Source: Liolophura sinensis (Eukaryota; Mollusca; Polyplacophora; Chitonida; Chitonidae). Taken from it: DNA of 64,000 bases. The translations under genes and the position numbers were made by a program. Within the stretch, counting starts at the first letter, position 1; every line of letters starts with the position of its first letter. The notes under the pieces are model-generated. The model had not been told where the DNA came from. It did not search any database and saw only the letters and a list, made by a program, of their open reading frames with translations. The stretch covers positions 32,532,402 through 32,596,401 of the forward strand of contig NC_088301.1 in assembly GCF_032854445.1 (NCBI RefSeq). Direction: 5' to 3'. Positions 36,439-49,110 of this stretch are shown here, in pieces.

Positions 36439-37119
36439 AATGAAGGTATATGTTTTTAGCTGTGGCTGACTTTTGTTCTGACTGCAGACATTGACCTCAG
36501 TTGTTGATTGATGAACAGTGGAAAGTGTGTAATAGTGATAGTTACATTTATGTTGTTGTCAGTGCTCAAACCGGAAAGAGCAGGCTCGTGTTTTCTGAGT
36601 TGATTCAATTTTAACAGTACTTATGTACATTCACATAAATGTATTTTTAATTCATTGACATGAAAGGTCTAATTTAGTAAAAAAAAAGTGTTCTCTGTCA
36701 ATTTAAAATGTGATAATTTTTCAAACTTTATTGTTTTCTTTCTCATGTGCTTATGTTACCACTATATCTGCAGTTCTAAGCCCTGGATATATATTTAATT
36801 TTGTATGCATTGTTGATGTCTAATTTCTTCTACAGTTTGGTTAAAAAGTCATTGGACATATTTTAAAATGCTTATGATTCCATGTAAATAGTAAGGAGTC
36901 TGTTACGTGTTAAACTTTTGGCACAGTGTTATTTAACTGATATCAGTTTATGCATAACATTATCATATTTATAGTGCTTCTGCTAAATCTTCATTGTTTG
37001 TTATTTCTTCAATTTAGTCAACTGCATTTCACCCAAAGATAGCTTTTTTAAAGTTACACATATTGCTTGATTCTTATTTGTTCATCCACGCTATAGTGTC
37101 ACTCAAGGTTTTTCTGGGG

Positions 37120-37285
37120 AGTTTTATTAATTTCTTATCAGAAAAACCGAAGTGGTGGCATCAAAAGTGTCACTGTGAGGCTTTTGTGCACTTGTTAGTA
37201 GTGCACTTTTACATACCAAACTTCACATGAAGTACATTAATTTACTTTTTAAATGCCAGTGTTTGAAAATAATACACCGAAATGA
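37120..37285 (+). repeat. Dispersed repeat, second copy
   Basis: It shares ATTTCTTATCAGAAAAAC, GGCATCAAAAGTGT, GTGCACTTTTACATAC and GAAGTACATTAATTTA with 11737-11905. It contains a short extra hairpin (GCTTTTGTGCACTTGTTAG). Confidence 0.55.
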
Positions 37286-37610
37286 TTTGATTTTAGACAT
37301 GTGCATGTGTACATGGAAGTACATGTATTAGGGTGGCAAACCAAGTGAAAAACATTTGTATCAGGCTTGTTTGGGCTTCTCACCCCAACAAAAACCGGAT
37401 GCCTTCTGAAGTCTTAATGCAGTTTTATCTCCCAAAATTGTAAGAGTGCAAGGAAACTATCTGATTGTTTTTTAACGCCATACTCAAGAATATTTCATGT
37501 ATACAATAGTGGTCAGTGTTATTGATGAAGGAAATCTGAGGTATGCCCAGGGTTAAACCACTGACATTTGGCAAGTTACTGATGAACTTTCCATGTTTGG
37601 TCTCCAACAA

Positions 37611-40600
37611 ATCTTATACTGTACTAAAGGTCACATAATCGGTGTTGATCGCATATTGTCGCCCAGGCCTCAAAAGCAAGAAGAATGCAGAAATCAACAA
37701 AATCCCCATCCAAGGCCAGTTTTGAACTGACACCTCACATGTACCAGCAATTTAATGTCTAGTACCTCAACCACCACCTGCTCACCAAGAAAACATATAG
37801 GCCATGTACTATATAACAATGTAGAAAGAATACACAACAAACTTTAAAAGTCATAATTACAGCACTTTTATTAAGCCTTTGTCTCAAAGGTTTTCAAAAT
37901 ACCCCACAGCATCAAAATAGCTTTACAACATTAATTTGTACATATATGGTACAACATATACATGATTTACACACTTCTCACAACATCAATGACTGTGATG
38001 TACCAACAATACAGCACAGCCAATGACAACTGTTACTGTTCATAATGCCAATATAGAAGTATTGTAATAATTACCCATTAATTTTGACGACATTTAAACA
38101 TAAATCATGTCTATAAAAAGGTGAAAAGAGAGTTTTGAAAGCAACATTAATAATAATTTCACCTGTTAATTAGCAAAGCACAATCTATTTGATGTTGACG
38201 TATTTAGTTAACACAAGTCTAAACAGATGAATGATATTCGATCATTTAAGCGTTTGCCAAAAAAAGCTCTTACTTGCCTAAATCTAAGAAGTCACAAATC
38301 TTAAAAGTCGCAATAATTACATAATCACTTCATGCATTGTATTCCTGTTCTCTCTGCCTTACTTTAACGTATAAGTCAATGTTTCGCCTGCACCATAACA
38401 TCAAACAACAACATTTATGACTAGACCTTACTTCACCACTGCAAGAAGGATGAGATGAAGAATTTAACATCACGAAAAGGAATGATTATGAAATTTGGAA
38501 GCACTTGTACCAGGCCATTACAAAGTTATCTTCATGTTTTATTAGCCAAAGAAAGGGTTAATAATTACTTCCATCTTAGCAAACAAGTTTGCAGGTCTCT
38601 TTGCAGTGTAATTTATTCATTTATTTGACTTGTTCAATGCTGTAATGCTTTCATATGTGTGAATACATGTCTTACTGGGAAGATCAATGCTATTCACAGA
38701 TATATATGCGTTTGTGGGTGGAGGAACCCGGAGTGGCCAGAGTAAACCACAATCCGTCGCCAGAAATCTGATAAAGTTCCCGAATTAAAATCAAGCACTA
38801 ATCATGCCTATACATGTTTCTGCACAAGCATAACCTTCATTAGGCCATCATTAAAAATATGTTGGTTGGGGATAACCCAACAGACTCTCCAATAAAAGGG
38901 AAATGATTATTTGGATTTACAGTAGTTTTTCTTTTCTCTCCATGTTGATTTCGGAAAAATTCGTCTAAAATAATAAAATTGGCTAAAAATAAAATTAGCT
39001 GAAATAAAAACAAGAATTGCTTATCAACTGACCCTATTTTTTCAGATAGGGTTGAGTTGCACCAAACACATAATTTGTTGAAGTATAGCCTTGCACACTG
39101 TGACATGCAGGGCAGTAAGTAGTATGTCACTGGGCTGCTGCAACTCCATTTTGGACCCAAATAACCACTGGGGGATACTGTGTATGTCCAGACCCAGAGT
39201 GGCTGACAAAATAATATTTACGTGTGATGTCAATCATATATACAAGCGTAGCCTGCTGTACAACACAACTCTTAGTCATTGATATACAGATTATTTACAA
39301 CATTTTGCATTGCAACAGTCACTGATATACATAATGGGTTTGGGTTTGTATCACATGAAAATACATTACAATGCCATTATGCCAAAAGGGGAAGAAAATA
39401 AGAAAGGTAATAACTATGGGTACCCAGAATCCACATAATGAATAGGGTTGGGGGCGGGGATCAGTTGTATGAAAGTTAATATATATAATATTCAACATAT
39501 TTATCTTTATTCTTCAATAAATCTACAGTTATTATACTTTGCCCTCTAAACCTGCGTAACATTAAGAATAAACATTTGAAGCTTTTTCCAAACATTAACA
39601 GCTGGCTGTTCTTCACACAGCTGTTTCAACTCTAATGCTATAAATTTTAAATTTAAATATTAAATATGAATACCCCATTCTGTCTCATTCTCTTTGCCTC
39701 ATCATTTTAATAAACAAGAACATTTTGGAACACATACAGGAAAGGTGAAACCTAATAATACATGCATGTGCAATGCCAGGCAACTCTGGTATTGTAAATG
39801 TCATGATGAACACAATCTGATGATACAAGTATTTAAAACCACAGTCATCTGTCTAGAGAAAGTAAGGAATAAATAGTACGCGGACAGAGTCTATCCTCCA
39901 AATTTGTTGCTATAGAAACCATGAAAAAAGAAACAGTGATGTACACAACACATCTTTACTGTGAAATTTCACCTAAATACAGTAAGCGTTCACAGGAGGA
40001 CAGTAAACATTCACGTCCAAACCATGAGACCCTGCAGCCTTCTGGGCTGAAGGCAACAAAGTAATTAGTGATTAGTGTTTTTTTTTTTTTTAATAGCAGT
40101 TGGTGGAGGAGGAAGCAAAAGCTGTATTGGAGCCTGTGACCTTATTGGCCAAGGGGCAATAGGTTGTTCTGAGGCAAATGCTTTACGTAACTTAGGCATA
40201 CCAGGGGCCAAGTCCACAAAGCTCTTTCTGACCTAAGTCAAAATGTAAAAACTCTGTACGATGCTTAACTTTTGGTACTGGAAGTTGAAATTTGGACACA
40301 TTTGTCTTAAGATAACACTGATGAGCGGTACAAAATTTTAATTTTTAAAACCCAAAACAAGCTTTGAGATGGCTTTGTGGAATTGGCTCCAGGTCCCTTA
40401 TCTGTGTCGTGTATGTTGTCGTGCAAAAGAGGTAGTACAACAATATTAATCACCACTACATTTTAGTGAGTCAGCACTGAAATCAGCCCATAAATGCCTT
40501 AGCTGACAATAATAAGTGCAATTTCTATATAACAATACATACTTTTATGATATTACTTATATACAAGAACTTATGCCCTATGATGTCCCACAATGCAAAT

Positions 40601-42376
40601 GCCTCTCTCATGAAAAATAAAATCTGAAAAGCTGTCTAAAATTTAATGACTGGCAAGAGTTCTGCATTTCTCATTGGCTAATCACCTGTGTCAGTTTGGG
40701 AGTATTACTGTAAGCTATCTTGCTTAAAAAATATCAGAAACTTGATAAATCAGCCTCCTCCAAGAACCAGCCCACTTTTAAAAATAACAGAAACTAAAAC
40801 TGCAAGAAAAGAGTTGATCTATAAGTGTATTTTGAATGAAGCGATCTATGAAGTGATGATAATCTTCACACCCAAGCACTCTACTGCTCAGTTCAAAACA
40901 ATTATTTTCAGAGCCAAGGTAGTTCATGTTTCATATCTGGGAGGTTTATTTGAACAAACTATAAATAATACCTATTGATAATAATAACTATTGCTTAGAT
41001 AATTGCTCTCTAAATGTTTAACAAGTTTATGAGCGTAAAGGCATATGATGAAGCATAAGTAAGCTAATAGTGAATCATAATCATGAGTGTGGAGTAAAAG
41101 TACATTTGCCAAACCATTCAGGCTCAGCCATAATGGGCAACTTGTGATACCCTACAATCCCAGCATTAGATTATTAAATACCTTGTACTAGTACATTGTA
41201 ATGGCTTATAGAATTACAGTGTTTTTTAGCATTTTGCCACTGGAACTCACCTAAATACAAATCCTAGATGTGTAGCCAAGGAAAAATGCCTTTTCTCTCT
41301 GAGGTTTCAATACTGTACATGAACTGTCATAATATTGCCTTATAAAGAACTGTACATGTATATAGAAAATGTGACATTACAAGAAACACAAATTGAACTC
41401 TAGCTTTTGGACTGTTTTGTTTACAAATGAGTTCTCCAATATGTAAAATGTACATGCATATCGGTAGAACATAACCCTGCTGTTTGAAACAAGATGGCTG
41501 AACTGACTTTAACTAATTCTGAGTACAAGCTTAACCAAAGGAGTCTAGGCCCTGGGAACATGAAGTAATCTTAGACTTAAGTCAAAATTATTTCAATCAT
41601 TAAATTTGGTATGTTTCTATCCTTTATTTTAGCTGACATTTGTTGAACAGTAACTTACCCAGAATTTACGTTGTCAAGCAATATTTTTTACCTTACTACG
41701 TAAGAAATAACACTTTAAGAGTGATATGAAATTTTGACTTCAGTCTGAGATGGCTTTATGATCCTGGAGCCAGGCTCTTACTAATCGAACAATGTAAGAC
41801 TTAAGTCAAAGACTGCAGTGTTTCAAAAGTCATACTGGCAACAGGAAAGAACAAAAACTGTGTTTGGTACGTGTACATAGTTCTGCAGTAAAGAATCAAT
41901 GTACAAATTTAGAACTTCCAAGAGCAAAACATTATTATTCTAGTGGGTTTGAATTTTTGAAGCAAGTTAGTTTGATAAATATGAGCCCAGCTGTCTGAAG
42001 GGAGGTTGAATCTGTCCAATCAAATTTGATGTTTTCAAACATAGCTCAGAACTTCTCTATGTATACAGTTGAACGTGAGATGAAAAACAAAAGTTTTGGG
42101 ACTCCCCACTGAAAAAATTTTGGACACTCTAGAGTCAACTTGTTGCCACTGTTCTGGTGAGCAAAGGAGGTTGTTTCTATATGTCTAACATGAGAGATAA
42201 GAGCCTTATACATTTCATCATCATAAACGAATACTAATAACAGTCTATTCTGCATGTCACTGTTGTAATTCACATGCACAGCTCCAAAGCCCTCTTCGCC
42301 GAGTCATTTGTCTTGACAAAAAATGGTAATAAATTTTTTTTTTTAAAATTCCACCAACAGCTTGAAGAGAGGAGTA
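37611..42376 (-). other. FAM91A1 3' UTR and convergent intergenic region
   Basis: The first canonical minus-strand AATAAA downstream of the FAM91A1 stop is at 41628-41623, which gives a 3' UTR of about 0.77 kb. Further ones occur, for example near 37872-37867, which would extend it to about 4.5 kb. Plus-strand frames here (39694-39876, 40688-40978) show no family resemblance. Contents include two MITE-like elements and a poly-T run at 40078-40092. Confidence 0.45.
40203..40394. repeat. MITE-like element with GGGGCCAAGTCCACAAAGC ends
   Basis: The left end is GGGGCCAAGTCCACAAAGC then TCTTTCTGACCTAAGTC. The right end is GAGATGGCTTTGTGGAATTG followed by GCTCCAGG, roughly its inverse complement. 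There is no coding frame. A more decayed relative lies at about 41545-41772 (GACTTAAGTCAAAAT near the left, GAGATGGCTTTATGATCC near the right). Confidence 0.65.
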
Positions 42377-45300
42377 TCACTGGCCATTCCACTTTTGAAG
42401 TTTCCCCTTGGCAAATACCAAGTTTTGTGTGGGGTAGGGGATGACTTCAGAGAGGTCTTCAGATAGAGATTTGTCTACTGAGGGCTCAGCTTGACCCGGA
42501 ACATCCTGTTAGTGATGAAGAAAGAAGAGATAATTAAGGCATGAATATTCTGCTGAATCATTTCCTGACTCCCTCGCACTTTAACAGGTGTCTGACACAC
42601 CTCCTAACTCCCAGGACAGGTGGAATCTAGATTCAAACACATCACCTCATCATTAAACATTTCCTGACTCCCTCGCACTTTAACAGCTGTCTGACACACC
42701 TCCTAACTCCCAGAACAGGTGGAATCTAGATTCAAACACATCACCTCATCATTAAACATTTCCTGACTCCCTCGCACTTTAACAGCTGTCTGACACACCT
42801 CCTAACTCCCAGGACAGGTGGAATCTGGATTCAAACACATCACCTCATCATCAAACATTTCCTGACTCCCTCGCACTTTACCAGGTGTCTGACACACCTC
42901 CTAACTCCCAGAGCAGGTGGAATCTGGATTCAAACACATCACCTCATCATTAAACATTTCCTGACTCCCTCGCACTTTAACAGGTGTCTGACACACCTCC
43001 TAACTCCCAGAGCAGGTGGAATCTGGATTCAAACACATCACCTCATCATCAAACATTTCCTGACTCCCCGCACTTTAACAGGTGTCTGACACACCTCCTA
43101 ACTCCCAGAACAGGTGGAATCTAGATTCAAACACATCACCTCATCATCAAACATTTCCTGACTCCCTCGCACTTTACCAGCTGTCTGACACACCTCCTAA
43201 CTCCCAGAACAGGTGGAATCTAGATTCAAACACATCACCTCATCATTAAACATTTCCTGACTCCCTCGCACTTTAACAGGTGTCTGACACACCTCCTAAC
43301 TCCCAGGACAGGTGGAATCTAGATTCAAACACATCACCTCATCATTAAACATTTCCTGACTCCCTCGCACTTTAACAGCTGTCTGACACACCTCCTAACT
43401 CCCAGGACAGGTGGAATCTGGATTCAAACACATCACCTCATCATCAAACATTTCCTGACTCCCTCGCACTTTAACAGGTGTCTGACACACCTCTTAACTC
43501 CCAGAACAGGTGGAATCTAGATTCAAAACACATCACCTCATCATTAAACATTTCCTGACTCCCTCGCACTTTAACAGGTGTCTGACACACCTCCTAACTC
43601 CCAGGACAGGTGGAATCTGGATTCAAACACATCACCTCATCATCAAACATTTCCTGACTCCCTCGCACTTTAACAGCTGTCTGACACACCTCCTAACTCC
43701 CAGGACAGGTGGAATCTAGATTCAAACACATCACCTCATCATCAAACATTTCCTGACTCCCTCGCACTTTACCAGCTGTCTGACACACCTCCTAACTCCC
43801 AGAACAGGTGGAATCTAGATTCAAACACATCACCTCATCATCAAACATTTCCTGACTCCCTCGCACTTTACCAGCTGTCTGACACACCTCCTAACTCCCA
43901 GGACAGGTGGAATCTGGATTCAAACACATCACCTCATCATCAAACATTTCCTGACTCCCTCGCACTTTAACAGGTGTCTGACACACCTCCTAACTCCCAG
44001 GACAGGTGGAATCTGGATTCAAACACATCACCTCATCATTAAACATTTCCTGACTCCCTCGCACTTTACCAGCTGTCTGACACACCTCCTAACTCCCAGG
44101 ACAGGTGGAATCTGGATTCAAACACATCACCTCATCATCAAACATTTCCTGACTCCCTCGCACTTTAACAGGTGTCTGACACACCTCCTAACTCCCAGAA
44201 CAGGTGGAATCTGGATTCAAACACATCACCTCATCATTAAACATTTCCTGACTCCCTCGCACTTTAACAGGTGTCTGACACACCTCCTAACTCCCAGAAC
44301 AGGTGGAATCTGGATTCAAACACATCACCTCATCATCAAACATTTCCTGACTCCCTCGCACTTTAACAGCTGTCTGACACACCTCCTAACTCCCAGAACA
44401 GGTGGAATCTAGATTCAAACACATCACCTCATCATCAAACATTTCCTGACTCCCCCGCACTTTAACAGGTGTCTGACACACCTCCTAACTCCCAGAACAG
44501 GTGGAATCTAGATTCAAACACATCACCTCATCATCAAACATTTCCTGACTCCCTCGCACTTTAACAGCTGTCTGACACACCTCCTAACTCCCAGAACAGG
44601 TGGAATCTGGATTCAAACACATCACCTCATCATCAAACATTTCCTGACTCCCTCACACTTTAACAGGTGTCTGACACACCTCCTAACTCCCAGAGCAGGT
44701 GGAATCTGGATTCAAACACATCACCTCATCATCAAACATTTCCTGACTCCCCCGCACTTTAACAGGTGTCTGACACACCTCCTAACTCCCAGAACAGGTG
44801 GAATCTAGATTCAAACACATCACCTCATCATCAAACATTTCCTGACTCCCTCGCACTTTACCAGCTGTCTGACACACCTCCTAACTCCCAGAACAGGTGG
44901 AATCTAGATTCAAACACATCACCTCATCATTAAACATTTCCTGACTCCCTCGCACTTTACCAGCTGTCTGACACACCTCCTAACTCCCAGAACAGGTGGA
45001 ATCTAGATTCAAACACATCACCTCATCATCAAACATTTCCTGACTCCCTCACACTTTACCAGCTGTCTGACACACCTCCTAACTCCCAGGACAGGTGGAA
45101 TCTAGATTCAAACACATCACCTCATCATCAAACATTTCCTGACTCCCTCGCACTTTACCACCTGTCTGACACACCTCCTAACTCCCAGGACAGGTGGAAT
45201 CTAGATTCAAACACATCACCTCATCATTAAACATTTCCTGACTCCCTCGCACTTTAACACATGTTTAATCAAGAAGATAATGGGACAAGAGGAGAAAACT

Positions 45301-48300
45301 CAGAAACTGTACAGTATTGGCAAAGCTTGGCACTCACTGAGAACTTAAATGTAGATAGAGGAACATTGAAGATGTTGCCAAGAGGATATAAACCAGCAAG
45401 TGTACAGTACTGGCAAATCCATGCACTCACCGAGAGCTCTTCCTCCAATTATCGGTATTAATTATAATATCACCCTTTTACAAAATAGGTTACCTTAATA
45501 CACCTTCACTACACTACCTACCTCTTCCCCAAATTTGAAAAAAATGATAGATTACCTGGTACTGAGAAATGAAGTTCAAGAGTTGTAAAGACAACTTCCG
45601 ACTGGAGTGGAGTAAATCTTGCAAGCTGTGGAAACAATATCAAAATACATATATTAGTTTCTTCTCTGAAAAGGTAAATGTATGCATTACTATGTTGTAT
45701 TTTCTTAGTTTATAGTTAAAAGAAATAGAGATCAAACAAGAAGAGCTAAGTTGTGGCGATCAACTTATACTGTTGAAATTTGATAAGATGGTCATTCTGA
45801 AATAATACTTTCCACTGCATATTACAGTACAATCTTTTAATTTTTCTGAAGTTATGTTACACTCATTATTTCCTGATAATGGCAAAGCAGAAACATCACT
45901 TACATACAGAAATTACAGAAGTTAAAACAATCTTACAAGACTAAAATTTTTGATTTTATTTATGATTAAACTTGTTTCATTTGCAATGTTATTATAATAC
46001 CATAATGATGTGTCATATGTATGATGCTAACAGTGTTTTATACTGCTATAAGATTCTGTTATTGTGTTGCCAAAATTGTTTATTTATTTGATTGGCGTTT
46101 TGCGGCATATTCAAGAATATTTCACTTATACGACGCTGGCCAGCATTATGGTTGCCAAAATTAAAACCTGTCAATTACATTTTGGAGTTGTATTTGTTAT
46201 TCTTCTTTTTCTCGTCCTACTTTCTTTCAAGCAATTTTAAAAAACTTGGCTTGGCTACCTAGAGGGCCACCACTAAAACTGACCTTGAGAGCCCTGGATT
46301 ATTGTAAAATTATCCTGGCAGTCAGATTTAAAAAGGGTGAAATGTCTGGACAAAATGGAGGGTAGACTGGCTGTGAAACGCAGCCTCAAGCACGAGTATG
46401 CCGCTGATCAACAACTCTGCTTCAAAGATCATCCAAACAAAGTCATATACTCTCCACATTACATTTATTTGCTTGGGGGTCTGATGGCATGTTCAAGAAC
46501 ACTTCAGTAATACAACTGTACAAGCAGTCGGCTTTACCACACTTCCATGTGACCCATCAAAGCTTTCAATATCCTGTAAGATGAATTTCAACAGACCACA
46601 CCAATACTGACAGTGAGCTACTGCGATCACCATGCATGGTCCTGAAAAAGGATAAATTTTGTAATCATCACAGTTTTATGCTTTTACCTTTCTTTTGTGC
46701 ACAGACTGTTTGAGGATATTCGCTGACAGACTTCCTTGTTCAAATCAGAGTCAAATAGTGGAACTCCAAAAAAGCAGTCAAGCAGACACCAGTCTTGTTC
46801 TCCTAATCCATCAGCTGCTAACGGACCCTTAGCATCTGTCTCTGCCAGATTTAATGTCAATTTGTCCCTTTCCTGGAGAGATTCCTTTTCCACAGTAGCA
46901 GGATCTAAAGAATCTATTTCAGAAGCCAGCATTTCTGCAGACATTAAGTCTTTTATGCCATTTGTTGGTTTGTCAATGTTTTCAGAGCTTGCACTGACAG
47001 ACGATCCCCCACTGAGTTTTGGAGTCTCCATGAATGGATCATATTCAGCTTGTCTCCCTCCAGAGTAAGGGTGATACCTTCCCTGATTCAGCAGAGTGAT
47101 GTAACCACAGGTATGTTTCAAGTCAAGGAGAGAGGCAAGTTTCTGTACTGCGGAATGATTATGTAAATGATGTCTTGAAAATGGACCTGGAGAAAAAAAA
47201 AAGAGGTTAAGATGTAGAGAAAAAGTTATCCATAAAGATGACTGATTGATAGTTATAAAATCATTTCACAATTATTTCTGTTGTAGACAAGAGTGACTCA
47301 CATCTTACTAAATGTGGATCTGGTAGACAATTCATATAGTGGCTTGTCACTAAATACATATTAAGGAACACCTTTTCTCACTCCAACTGAAATTACGTAA
47401 CAATGATTCTGAAAGAAGGATACCAGTTTAACAGGCTAGACCCTTGCGTTAACTCAGATCTAGCCAGTGACAAGTTTATGTATCATATTTAGGTATAAAA
47501 TTATGATTTTTCTGACGTGGAGAAATCATAAAATAAGAAAAGAACTGAGCCATTCTCAACTTCCTATACCTTCGTATCCTGATCAGTTTCAAACATGTTG
47601 GCCTTATCAAGGAATGGAGTACACTTTTTATCTGTTTATTTGTAATTCAACACCATACCCCAGAATTTGTCACAGACATGATGCAGTCAGTATTGTGGAT
47701 GAAGCAGACCAGAGGGTAAACTACTGATCTTTGGTAATATGAACAAAAATAGGGTTGGGTTTCATCCACCAAAGAATTCTTTAAGGCTGCCTTATACCTA
47801 AAGCCCGACACAGAACCTTGTGACTTCAATAGAGCAATTGGTTTTAGTCGATCTACACAGGTTTTTGATCGTCGACAATTGTGGGCAATTTCTGCAACTC
47901 AAAGCATCCAGCTATATCAAGGTTGGTTTTATCTATGCACAAAAAAAATTGAATCTGAATCAGAAGCTCACAATCGAAAAGTTTTCTCAAACTTTTTGAC
48001 AGAAACGATACGTGCATGTTGGTGGACTTTGTCGAATTTGAACCAGTTGCTTATCGGCTGGGCTATAGGGGGTTTAGTAAAGTACATACCTGTGTCCTTC
48101 TGCAGCGGGAATGGTACAAACACAGTTTGGTCCTCTGAATGGCAGCCATGACCCTGCTCACACATAAACAACTTCAGTTTTATCTTCGACGGTTGGATTT
48201 GTGTTTAAATTTTTTTTAAATAGTACTGTGACACTGCTTTTACACAAACAACAACTTTTATCCTTAGCAGCGGTTGGATTTGTGTTTCTTTAATTGGTAT

Positions 48301-49079
48301 TGTGACCCTGCTCACATACAAACAACAACTCCAATCCATGTTATTGGATAACATGAGATCAAATGAATAACAGCTCAATACTGAAGTAAGAATCACTTAA
48401 CAACTGCTGATAAGTATATAGTATTTTTACTCTTATTTTAGATTCTTTCTAATGGAATAAATGCATTCAATTGTTTGAATTCACAAGTTCAATCACCGGT
48501 GAAATTAGTGAGGACATTACTTAAATTATCTATAACTTTTGGGTTATAAGAGCTATTTCACCATTAAATGCTGTGATTATAGTGGGGAAATTTGTTTGCA
48601 ACGTCAGAGTAACTCAACCCCTGCTATATGGTAAATAAAGCCCATCATATCATTCAAACACATGAATGCATTTAACTTTCTTTGAAAAATTGTTAACAAT
48701 TAGTGGACAAACATGTACATGTATTTTTACATGGTTTTCAGTTGTACATCTCATGAACTGTAGCTTTTTTCACTTCAATTCATCAAAAACAAGACATCAA
48801 AACATGTGGGCGCCAAGCTTAAAAAGATAGTTTTGCAATACCAATATGTTATAGAAAGACAATTTTCTGGCAACTAACCTGTATTAAAACAGCTGAGTGT
48901 GTCAGGGCATCATTCAATGTTAACATGATGTTAGAGGTGGCTATCACACCTGGATCATGGCCCCATGTTGTCACCAGTAGACGGTCACAGTCCTCAGAAC
49001 ATACACAGCATTTATTTAATTGGTGTTCATTTCATTTTATTCACCATATATTTAAAACCTGACAGAAGTATACATATAC

Positions 49080-49110
<31 letters not shown>

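Larger units (their letters stand above)
36127..37610 (+). other. HECTD3 3' UTR or downstream flank
   Basis: Reading by eye, no AATAAA or ATTAAA appears on the plus strand within about 1.9 kb after the stop; only CATAAA-type variants occur (for example near 36379 and 36634). It holds a MITE copy (36272-36438), a dispersed repeat (37120-37285) and a minus-oriented family 1 SINE fragment (37467-37600). Confidence 0.45.

Noticed and set aside
42558-45260. CRISPR-like array
   Set aside because: Units are contiguous 99-bp tandem copies with no unique spacers, in an animal intron.
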